Shown piece after piece: positions 57,352 through 64,000 of a DNA stretch of 64,000 nt. The notes below the pieces were generated by a model that saw nothing but the letters and a program-made list of their open reading frames with translations, was not told where the DNA came from and did no database searches. A program made the translations under genes and the position numbers. This DNA is from Ruegeria discodermiae (lineage in GTDB: Bacteria; Pseudomonadota; Alphaproteobacteria; Rhodobacterales; Rhodobacteraceae): NCBI RefSeq assembly GCF_030758345.1, contig NZ_JAVAMO010000018.1:1-64000 (forward strand), in the 5' to 3' direction. Each line of letters starts with the position of its first letter. The stretch's first letter is position 1.

Positions 57352-58545
57352 CTACCCAAAGCCCAGATCGCGCGCGACCTCTCGCTCGACGAGAGAAAAC
57401 AGCTCGATTGGACGCGCAAGGCCACGTACGTCATGAAACCCGCAGGGAGAGAACAGATCAGGCGCGGCACTTGCGACGGCCGATGTCGCCAACACTCTTT
57501 GGCCAATGGATTTGGTCAAACCCTCAATCCGGCTTGCGACATTCACCGCGCCACCCAGAACAGTGAAATCAAGTCGCCCGGGGCTGCCGATGTTACCATA
57601 ACTGACTTGCCCAAGGTTGATCCCTATTCCAACGTCCAACGGCGGCTTTTGAGCCTCACCGCGGCTGTGATTGAGGGCGGTTAAACCGGTTAACACAGTT
57701 TGTGCGGCCTGAGCAGCCTCGCGACATCGCGCGGGGCGATCTGCCTCAGTCGCGATGGCGAAGATCGACAGAATACCGTCGCCCATGAATTTGAGGATAT
57801 CGCCTCCATTCTCTTCCACAGACTGAACAACCAGATCGAAGTATCCGCTCAGCGCGTCAAAAACGTCTTCTTCGGGTGCGCTCTCTGAAAGAGCCGTGAA
57901 ACCTCGCAGATCGGAAATCATAACGACCGCATCAAGGGTCGCGCGTTCCCCGCGCTTGATCCGCCCGTTCCAAACAGCATCGGAAGGCCCATCACCAAGA
58001 TATGTTCGCAAAAGGCCTTTGGACGATTTGCGCATCGTGACAGGTTCCAGAGCGGATGAAAGCGCAGGTAGCGCATTCTCGATCAACTCCAGATGCCGCT
58101 GCGAGAAACCTTCTGGTGCCTGCGTGGCAAATGTGCAGCCGTGCAGCGATCCATCGCCGTAGTAAAGCAGAGTGGCATAATAATCGGTGCCACCTGCCTC
58201 AGCGAATTCAATATACGATGAATGCTCAGTTTTTGGGTCCAGTTGCCGGAGGCTTTTGTGAAGTGGCTTTCTGTGCTCCAGAATATATTCAAATGAGCTG
58301 CCAACATACCCGTCCGTCAACATCGTCTCATGCGTTACGTCGTAGCTCTCGGTCCCATCAGGTGTCCAAATGACCCCCCATGCTATGAGCAACGGATTGG
58401 CGAAGCGCTGACCGATATTGACCCGCCAGAGCGGGACACCGGCCTCGATCAAAGATGCGCAGAAATATGACACCACTTTCACGGGATCGCCTGAGCGGCG
58501 CCCTTCGGTAATCATCCAGTTGGTGAGCTGGGCTGTCGAGTCCAT
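57352..58545 (-). CDS. Class III adenylate/guanylate cyclase
   Basis: A 397-residue protein. The C-terminal cyclase domain (about 203-390) has metal-binding Asp 212 in SDLRGFTALSE and Asp 256 in LKFMGDGILSIF, with Lys 252 as an adenine-type purine contact. GAVNVASRIEGL provides the transition-state Asn and Arg. The N-terminal 180 residues form a soluble sensor-like domain (WRVNIGQRFANPLLIAWGVIW) that I have seen in alphaproteobacterial cyclases. There is no membrane segment, so it is cytosolic. It is convergent with the precursor gene, 72 bases apart. Confidence 0.9.
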   Translation of the reverse strand: MDSTAQLTNWMITEGRRSGDPVKVVSYFCASLIEAGVPLWRVNIGQRFANPLLIAWGVIWTPDGTESYDVTHETMLTDGYVGSSFEYILEHRKPLHKSLRQLDPKTEHSSYIEFAEAGGTDYYATLLYYGDGSLHGCTFATQAPEGFSQRHLELIENALPALSSALEPVTMRKSSKGLLRTYLGDGPSDAVWNGRIKRGERATLDAVVMISDLRGFTALSESAPEEDVFDALSGYFDLVVQSVEENGGDILKFMGDGILSIFAIATEADRPARCREAAQAAQTVLTGLTALNHSRGEAQKPPLDVGIGINLGQVSYGNIGSPGRLDFTVLGGAVNVASRIEGLTKSIGQRVLATSAVASAAPDLFSPCGFHDVRGLARPIELFSLVEREVARDLGFG

Positions 58546-58918
58546 TGCCTTAAACTAGTCTCTTGCACAGGATCAGCAAAGGACCTTGGATTTTGCCGGG
58601 CCTTGTCGGGCAAGCCCGTCGCTCAACTCGTTCGCGTCGGTGTATTAGGGCTAGGGTTATGAACTGCCTGTCCCGGTCAATTACCAAGTACAAGTTGACT
58701 AAAGAGTGCTCTGACGAGCTGGGAACGGGCGGCAAGACGACATTTGCAGTGCGGTCACGATCGGGGGATTGGGGCCGTGGACTTCGGTTAACCAGATCGC
58801 AAGCGCTCTGCAACATGCTCTATAGGGCTCGGAACCAGGCACTGGTGATTTGACGCCTTCGGCGCCAGGTTGTAACTCGAAAACAAGCGCAAGGCAGCGA
58901 GGGGTATGGTTCGTCGGA
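58546..58918. other. Intergenic stretch, no gene recognised
   Basis: About 370 bases between divergent genes. It probably contains both promoters. No credible coding frame, RNA or repeat is seen. Confidence 0.5.
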
Positions 58919-59794
58919 ATGCAAATGATCTTTCAAACCGGGGCGCATTCGACTGAACATGAACGCTTGTTGAAATGCCTGCAAGGCAACGCTGACGGCT
59001 TCGCACAGCGGGGAGTTGTTATTCCGCCGCCGCGACGATACCGCCCGCACCTCAAGACTGCGCTTGAAATGATGGAAAACGCCGAACCGGCCCCTGATAT
59101 CCGCAGCAGACTGGTCGAGACGCTGCTGAGCGGTGGTGAAAAGGACCGTGTGTTGCTGTCGAATACGCATTTTTTCGGAACGCAGCGTGAGGCTTTTGGC
59201 GACGATTGTTTCTACCCTCTGGCCCCGCAACGCGCCGCCAATCTGCGGCGGATGTTCGCGGAAGATCAGATGGAGATCTTCATGGCGATCCGGAACCCGG
59301 CAAGTTTTCTGCCGGCTGCTATGGTGAACTCGAGCAAGTCCCGCATCTCGGGGCTGATGAAGAAGCTGGATCTGGCGGAACTGCGCTGGTCGGAACTGTT
59401 TGAGCGTATGCATGCGGCTGTTCCCGATGTGACGATCACCGTCTGGTGCAATGAGGATTCACCGCTGATCTGGTCGCAAATCCTACGCGAGATGGCGGGC
59501 CTGACCCCGGATGCCGAAGTGGTGGGCGGGTTGGCGCTGTTGACCGACATCCTGTCACCCGAGGGGATGTCCCGCCTGTGCGACTACCTGGCGCAGCACC
59601 CCAACATGTCCGAATTGCACCGCCGCAGGGTGATTGCCGCCTTCATGGACAAATACGCGCTGGAGGAGGCCGTAGAAGAGGAGATCGATCTGCCGGGATT
59701 GACCGAGGATTTGGTAGAGGAAATGACGGAGATCTACGACGAGGATGTCTTTGCGATCCAGCGCATTCCGGGCGTGCGGTTCATTGCCCCCTGA
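58919..59794 (+). CDS. Hypothetical protein upstream of modABC
   Basis: About 291 residues starting MQMIFQTGAHSTEHERLLKCL. The opening FQTGAHSTEHERL and the later EIFMAIRNPASFLPAAM resemble the layout of sulfotransferase-like roseobacter proteins (nucleotide loop, then AIRNP segment), but the PAPS loop GxxRxGTT is absent. An acidic tail (EEAVEEEIDLPGLTEDLVEEM) follows. The start is uncertain because several in-frame codons are possible and the ribosome site is weak. Its stop overlaps the presumed modA start. Confidence 0.6.
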   Translation: MQMIFQTGAHSTEHERLLKCLQGNADGFAQRGVVIPPPRRYRPHLKTALEMMENAEPAPDIRSRLVETLLSGGEKDRVLLSNTHFFGTQREAFGDDCFYPLAPQRAANLRRMFAEDQMEIFMAIRNPASFLPAAMVNSSKSRISGLMKKLDLAELRWSELFERMHAAVPDVTITVWCNEDSPLIWSQILREMAGLTPDAEVVGGLALLTDILSPEGMSRLCDYLAQHPNMSELHRRRVIAAFMDKYALEEAVEEEIDLPGLTEDLVEEMTEIYDEDVFAIQRIPGVRFIAP

Positions 59795-60569
59795 GGTTCG
59801 GCGCCGTTTCTTGGGGCCGATCTGGCTCAGTCTGAGTGCGGTGCTGGTTCTGGCTGGTCTTTGGGGCGGTTCGGCGCGCGCGGCGGACACTGTTCTTGTC
59901 TTTGCTGCGGCCAGCCTGAAAACCGCGCTGGACGAAGTGGCCATGCAATACGAGGCCGAAACCGGTCACGACGTGACCCTTTCCTATGCGGGCAGCTCGG
60001 CGTTGGCGCGCCAGATTGAGGCGGGCGCACCGGTGGATGTCTTTCTGTCGGCCAATCCCGATTGGGTGGACAGGCTGGTGGATCAGGGCCTGGTGCGACC
60101 CGGCGATGTTGTCCCGCTGCTGACCAACCGGCTGGCGCTGGTCGCGCCTGCGCAAGACGCGCGCGTCACCGGGATCGAGGCGCTGCCCGAAGCCCTGGTC
60201 GGCGGGCGCTTGGCGATGGCGCTGGTTGAGGCCGTGCCCGCCGGAATCTATGGCAAGCAGGCGCTCAACACCTTGGGGCTTTGGCCCGCGCTGATGGATC
60301 ATGTCGCGCAAACCGACAATGTCAGCGCGGCGTTGCGGCTGGTGGCCCTGGGTGAGGCCCCGTTGGGCATTGTGTATCAAACGGATGCGCAGGCCGAGCC
60401 TCGGGTGCGGCTGGTGGGCCTGTTTCCCGAGGACAGTCATGATCCAATCATCTATCCGGCGGTGCGGCTTGGAGATGCGGATCATGACTTTTTTGACTAT
60501 CTGCATGGCCCCGCCGCGGCGGAGGTCTTTTCTCGCAACGGCTTCGGCCTGGTGTCGCAAGCGCCATGA
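59784..60569 (+). CDS. modA: Molybdate ABC transporter substrate-binding protein
   Basis: About 261 residues. The signal/anchor segment is IWLSLSAVLVLAGLWGGSARAA and the ModA core begins TVLVFAAASLKTALDEVAMQYEAETGHDVTLSYAGSSALARQIEAGAPVDVFLSANPDWVD. The two loops with Ser in AAASL and GSSALA bind the oxyanion. It binds molybdate or tungstate in the periplasm. The start is uncertain: TTG at 59784 is the best fit and overlaps the preceding gene by 11 bases. Its end overlaps modB by four bases. Confidence 0.9.
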   Translation: MPPEVRRRFLGPIWLSLSAVLVLAGLWGGSARAADTVLVFAAASLKTALDEVAMQYEAETGHDVTLSYAGSSALARQIEAGAPVDVFLSANPDWVDRLVDQGLVRPGDVVPLLTNRLALVAPAQDARVTGIEALPEALVGGRLAMALVEAVPAGIYGKQALNTLGLWPALMDHVAQTDNVSAALRLVALGEAPLGIVYQTDAQAEPRVRLVGLFPEDSHDPIIYPAVRLGDADHDFFDYLHGPAAAEVFSRNGFGLVSQAP

Positions 60570-61264
60570 GTGATTGGCTGCGCGCAGAAGAGTGGATGGC
60601 GCTGACTCTGTCGCTCAAAGTGTCGTTCTGGGCGGTGCTCATCAGCCTGCCGTTTGGCTTGCTTGTCGCCTATGCGCTGGAGCGGAAAGAGTTTCGCGGG
60701 CGGCAGGCGCTGAATGGTCTGGTGCATCTGCCGTTGATCCTGCCGCCTGTGGTCACCGGATATCTGCTGCTTTTGGCCTTCGGTCGCCGCGCCCCGCTGG
60801 GCCTTTGGCTCGAAGAGACATTCGGGCTGGTGCTGGCCTTTCGCTGGACCGGCGCGGTGCTGGCGGCGGCGATCATGGCTTTTCCGCTGATGGTGCGGGC
60901 GATCCGGCTGGGGCTGGAGGGTATCGACCCGAAACTTGAAGAGGCTGCCGCCACGCTGGGGGCCTCACGTTTCTGGGTGTTTGCCACAGTGACCCTGCCG
61001 CTCTTGCTGCCGGGGCTGATCACCGGCGCGATCCTGGCTTTTGCCAAGGCGATGGGCGAGTTCGGGGCAACGATCACCTTTGTGTCGAATATTCCAGGAC
61101 AGACCCAGACCCTGCCATCGGCGATCTACACCTTCCTGCAGGTGCCCGGCGCCGAGGCCTCGGCCTTGCGGTTGGTGGTGGTCTCGATCTTTGTCGCCAT
61201 GGGCGCGCTGGTCGCCTCCGAGGTGTTGGCCCGGCGAGCCGCAAAGCGGATATCGGGCCGATGA
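60566..61264 (+). CDS. modB: Molybdate ABC transporter permease
   Basis: A 232-residue permease with five membrane helices. The EAA loop EGIDPKLEEAAATLGASRFWVFATVTLPLLLPGLITG contacts ModC. MGEFGATITFVSNIPGQTQTLPSAIYTFLQVPG is the ModB signature. ATGA overlaps join it to modA and modC, so the three genes form one translationally coupled unit. Confidence 0.96.
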   Translation: MSDWLRAEEWMALTLSLKVSFWAVLISLPFGLLVAYALERKEFRGRQALNGLVHLPLILPPVVTGYLLLLAFGRRAPLGLWLEETFGLVLAFRWTGAVLAAAIMAFPLMVRAIRLGLEGIDPKLEEAAATLGASRFWVFATVTLPLLLPGLITGAILAFAKAMGEFGATITFVSNIPGQTQTLPSAIYTFLQVPGAEASALRLVVVSIFVAMGALVASEVLARRAAKRISGR

Positions 61265-62349
61265 GCCTGTCGGTCGATATCCTCCATCCGCTGGGTGCGA
61301 TGGACTTGGAGGTCTGTTTTGAGGCCCCGCGCGGGGTGACCGCGCTGTTCGGCGCCTCAGGCACCGGCAAGACCAGCGTCATCAACGCGGTTGCCGGTCT
61401 GCTGCGGCCCCGGACTGGGAGGATCATTCTGGACGGCGAACCGATCTTTGACACGGCGATGAAGATCGACCTGCCCGTGCACAAGCGGTGTTTGGGCTGC
61501 GTGTTTCAGGACGGGCGCTTGTTTCCGCATCTGAACGTGCAGCAGAACCTTGTTTACGGTCAGAAGTTTGCGGCAGTGGATAGCACAGGTCCCGATCTGC
61601 CTGAAGTGGCGGGCATGCTGGGCATCTCGGAGTTGTTGTCCCGCAGGCCAGCAGCACTGTCGGGCGGAGAAAAGCAGCGGGTTGCCATCGGGCGGGCGCT
61701 GCTTTCGCGCCCCAAGATGCTGGTGATGGACGAACCGCTCGCCGCGCTGGATGAGCCGCGCAAGCAGGACATTCTGCCCTATCTGGAACGTCTGCGGGAC
61801 GAGACCGACATTCCGATTCTCTATGTCAGCCATTCCGTGTCCGAGGTGGCGCGGCTCGCTACCACGGTGGTGATGATGGACAAGGGCAAGGTGACGCGCT
61901 TCGGACCCGCCGAAGAGATCTTGTCAGACCCGGCCAATGTGCGGCAGTTGGGCCTGCGCGAGGCGGGGTCGGTCCTGCAGGGCGTGGTGGCCGCCCATCA
62001 CGACGACGGTCTGACAGAGGTGACCGTTTCTGGCGGTACGCTGCTGTTGCCACATGTGAATGTTGATCCGGGTCACCAGATCAGAGTGCGGGTACTCGCA
62101 AAAGATATCATCCTTGCGACCAAAGCGCCCAAGGGTCTTTCGGCGCTCAACATCCTGCCTGCGGACATCGTTTCGATACGCGACGGCAGCGGTCCGGGAA
62201 CGATCGTTCAGCTGAAAGCGGGCGAAGACCTGCTGCTTGCCCGCATCACCCGCCGCTCTGCCGAGGCGATGGCGCTGAAATCGGGCGATCGGGTTCATGC
62301 GGTGATCAAGGCCGTTTCGGTGGCGCGCACCGATGTTGGCGGAGGCTGA
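61261..62349 (+). CDS. modC: Molybdate ABC transporter ATP-binding protein
   Basis: A 362-residue ATPase. Walker A is LFGASGTGKTSVINAVAG, the signature is LSGGEKQRVAIGRALLS and Walker B is MLVMDEPLAALDE. A C-terminal TOBE/Mop domain (about 290-355) binds oxyanion for feedback control. CLGCVFQDGRLFPHLNV is the Q-loop with the ModC-specific text. No modE regulator is adjacent. Confidence 0.96.
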   Translation: MSLSVDILHPLGAMDLEVCFEAPRGVTALFGASGTGKTSVINAVAGLLRPRTGRIILDGEPIFDTAMKIDLPVHKRCLGCVFQDGRLFPHLNVQQNLVYGQKFAAVDSTGPDLPEVAGMLGISELLSRRPAALSGGEKQRVAIGRALLSRPKMLVMDEPLAALDEPRKQDILPYLERLRDETDIPILYVSHSVSEVARLATTVVMMDKGKVTRFGPAEEILSDPANVRQLGLREAGSVLQGVVAAHHDDGLTEVTVSGGTLLLPHVNVDPGHQIRVRVLAKDIILATKAPKGLSALNILPADIVSIRDGSGPGTIVQLKAGEDLLLARITRRSAEAMALKSGDRVHAVIKAVSVARTDVGGG

Positions 62350-62380
62350 TCGGTTCAGCGGGTAGCTGGCCCGTTAGGCA

Positions 62381-62983
62381 TCATTCAATCGAGACCCAGA
62401 GCACCTTGGCGTCGTCTTCGCCCGATGACACGCAGCAATGGCCCATCGAACTGTCGTAATAGATCGAGTCCCCCGCAGACATGGGCAGCGGTTTGTAATG
62501 CTCGGTGTGAAACACCAGATCACCGCTGATCACATACATGAATTCTTCGCCATCGTGTCGAATCCAGGTCTCGAATTCCGACACGTCCCGCGCTGTGATG
62601 GTGCTGATGTAAGGCAGCATGCGCTTGCTGGTCAGTTCGGTGCACAGCAATTCGTGCCGGTAGGTGTCGGTCACCCGGGTCTCTCCCGTACCGCTGGGCG
62701 TGTGGTCGCGCCGACCGCTGACCCCGCTCTGGCCCGCGGGCAGGAAGAGATGCGGTGTTTTCAGCTCAAGCGCCGTGGTCAGACGGCGCACGATGTCGAA
62801 GCTGGGTTTGGTCTGATCGTTTTCAATCTTTGACAGGGTCGAGCGGCCAATCCCCGCCGCGCGGCTTGTTTCCTCCAGCGTCCAGCCCTTTTCGCGCCGA
62901 GCCTCTCGAATCATGCGCCCGAGTTCACCGGTGGAGGGTGCCTCTTTCAGGTCGGTTTCGGCTGTTTGCGCTATCGGATCCAT
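62381..62983 (-). CDS. XRE-cupin transcriptional regulator
   Basis: A 200-residue regulator. The XRE helix-turn-helix is at about 18-75 (LGRMIREARREKGWTLEETSRAAGIGRSTLSKIENDQTKPS) and a cupin-2 sensor domain is at about 120-195 (EFETWIRHDGEEFMYVISGDLVFHTEHYKPLPMSAGDSIYYDSSMGHCC). The cupin probably binds a small ligand. It is divergent from glyA across 152 bases that contain a palindrome between -35 and -10 boxes, so it is a likely regulator of glyA and one-carbon or glycine metabolism. Confidence 0.9.
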   Translation of the reverse strand: MDPIAQTAETDLKEAPSTGELGRMIREARREKGWTLEETSRAAGIGRSTLSKIENDQTKPSFDIVRRLTTALELKTPHLFLPAGQSGVSGRRDHTPSGTGETRVTDTYRHELLCTELTSKRMLPYISTITARDVSEFETWIRHDGEEFMYVISGDLVFHTEHYKPLPMSAGDSIYYDSSMGHCCVSSGEDDAKVLWVSIE

Positions 62984-63056
62984 CGGCCGTTTCCTCTTGT
63001 TTTCCTGAGTTTACCGGCTTTTGCGCAGGGCGCAATCGCGCCGGATAAGAGCATTG

Positions 63057-63085
63057 TTGACTTAAGGGAATAAATTCCCCTATAG
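63057..63085 (+). promoter_or_regulatory. glyA promoter with palindromic operator
   Basis: The -35 box TTGACT (63057-63062) and -10 CTATAG (63080-63085) are 17 bases apart. The spacer contains GGGAATAAATTCCC (63066-63079), a six-base-arm palindrome. A wider GGAATAA ... TTATTCC repeat overlaps the same site. It lies 50 bases before the glyA start and between it and the divergent XRE-cupin regulator. Confidence 0.65.
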
Positions 63086-63135
63086 GAAACTTATTCCGCA
63101 AAGCGGCACTTTGAGGCCATAAGGAGACCCCGGAT

Positions 63136-64000
63136 ATGTTCACCACTGATCTGAGCGTGGCCGACCACGCGATTGCCAGCTGGATTGAAGAAGAAGGCAC
63201 GCGTCAGGCCGACCAAATCGAACTGATCGCGTCTGAAAATATCGTCTCCAAGGCGGTTCTGGATGCGCAGGGCTCGGTCCTGACCAACAAATATGCCGAG
63301 GGCTATCCCGGTCGGCGCTATTATGGCGGCTGCGAGGTGGTCGATAAGATCGAGGCCGAAGCGATCGCGCGCCTCAAGACGCTGTTCAACGCGGGTTTTG
63401 CTAATGTGCAGCCCCATTCCGGTGCGCAGGCCAATGGGGCGGTCAAGCTGGCATTGCTCAGCCCCGGTGACACGATCCTTGGCATGTCGCTGGACGCGGG
63501 TGGGCATCTGACCCATGGTGCAAAACCCGCGCAATCCGGCAAGTGGTTCCGGCCTGTCCAATACGGGCTCACCGACACCGGGCTGATCGACTACGATCAG
63601 GTGGCGGCGCTGGCCCGCGCGGAGAAGCCGAAGATGATCATCGCCGGCGCATCGGCCTATTCCCGCGTCATCGACTTTGCGAAATTCCGCGAGATCGCGG
63701 ATGAGGTTGGCGCCTGGCTGCTGGTCGACATGGCGCATATCGCGGGTCTGGTTGCCACTGGCGCGCATCCCTCGCCGATGGAGCATGCGCATGTCGTGAC
63801 TTCGACAACCCACAAGACCCTGCGCGGTCCGCGCGGCGGCATCATCCTGACCAATGACGAAGCATTGGCGAAAAAGATCAACTCGGCGGTGTTTCCCGGT
63901 TTACAGGGCGGTCCGCTCATGCATGTGATCGCCGCCAAGGCGGTGGCCTTTGGTGAGGCGCTGCGACCTGAATTCAAGGAATATATCTCGCGCGTGGTCG
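63136..64000 (+). CDS. glyA: Serine hydroxymethyltransferase, 3' end outside window
   Basis: The first 288 residues of GlyA, which converts serine and tetrahydrofolate to glycine and methylene-tetrahydrofolate. It shows [51 protein letters not shown] and [18 protein letters not shown]. The PLP-binding Lys is in [21 protein letters not shown] lies before the ATG of [11 protein letters not shown]. The frame is open at the right edge. Confidence 0.97.
   Translation, partial: MFTTDLSVADHAIASWIEEEGTRQADQIELIASENIVSKAVLDAQGSVLTNKYAEGYPGRRYYGGCEVVDKIEAEAIARLKTLFNAGFANVQPHSGAQANGAVKLALLSPGDTILGMSLDAGGHLTHGAKPAQSGKWFRPVQYGLTDTGLIDYDQVAALARAEKPKMIIAGASAYSRVIDFAKFREIADEVGAWLLVDMAHIAGLVATGAHPSPMEHAHVVTSTTHKTLRGPRGGIILTNDEALAKKINSAVFPGLQGGPLMHVIAAKAVAFGEALRPEFKEYISRVV

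Noticed and set aside
1-64000. CRISPR arrays, rRNA genes or complete insertion sequences
   Set aside because: No regularly spaced repeats, rRNA sequence or intact transposase were seen anywhere in the window.

Overview
The window looks like the chromosome of a marine Roseobacter-group alphaproteobacterium (Rhodobacteraceae). The basis is gcrA and gapR (DUF2312), a DUF2155-mlaD-NDUFA12 cluster, an XRE/DUF2083 short-chain fatty acyl regulator, single-domain and hybrid signalling proteins, high-GC codon use over most of the window, and alphaproteobacterial protein sequences throughout. No database search was possible, so family names come from motifs recognised by eye.

Accessory region, about 1-11.4 kb. 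It is visibly more AT-rich than the rest. From left to right it holds an HNH nuclease, a DUF6998-like protein, a 745-residue protein with a central PD-(D/E)XK/NERD-like motif, a second nuclease-like protein, a small hypothetical protein and a tyrosine integrase. The integrase lies beside a 45-bp 3' fragment of an initiator tRNA, read as the right-hand attachment site of an element that continues left of the window. Beyond it, 7.1-11.4 kb looks like an older, decaying element: a HEPN-type gene and a membrane-protein gene, each cut by one in-frame stop, then a truncated, near-identical copy of the integrase.

Core region, 11.7-26.4 kb: a UDG-like protein, SseB family, YghU-type GST, YHS and Hint proteins, gcrA, transporters, a divergent merR/zinc-ribbon pair, argD-argF, a copper chaperone, a sirtuin, a low-molecular-weight phosphatase, a LysR-methyltransferase pair and acylphosphatase. 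A small accessory pair (26.5-27.6 kb) precedes lepA. The end of lepA is duplicated on both sides of a sulfotransferase gene, which suggests a cassette inserted there.

30-48 kb: small envelope proteins, a gene-poor stretch with one entericidin-like lipoprotein, clpP-clpX, ridA, an NDUFA12-mlaD-DUF2155 run, aat, accB-accC, a PAS-LuxR regulator, two frameshifted genes (GSCFA and SGNH-like) beside a glycosyltransferase, and a five-gene branched-chain amino-acid-type ABC transporter.

48-64 kb: an ScfR-type regulator; a response regulator, small membrane protein and solute-symporter histidine kinase in overlapping order; a FliM/FliN-like protein; gapR; an NHLP-type RiPP precursor with no maturation enzyme in sight; a class III nucleotide cyclase; a modABC operon; and an XRE-cupin regulator facing glyA across a palindromic promoter. 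The glyA gene runs off the right edge.
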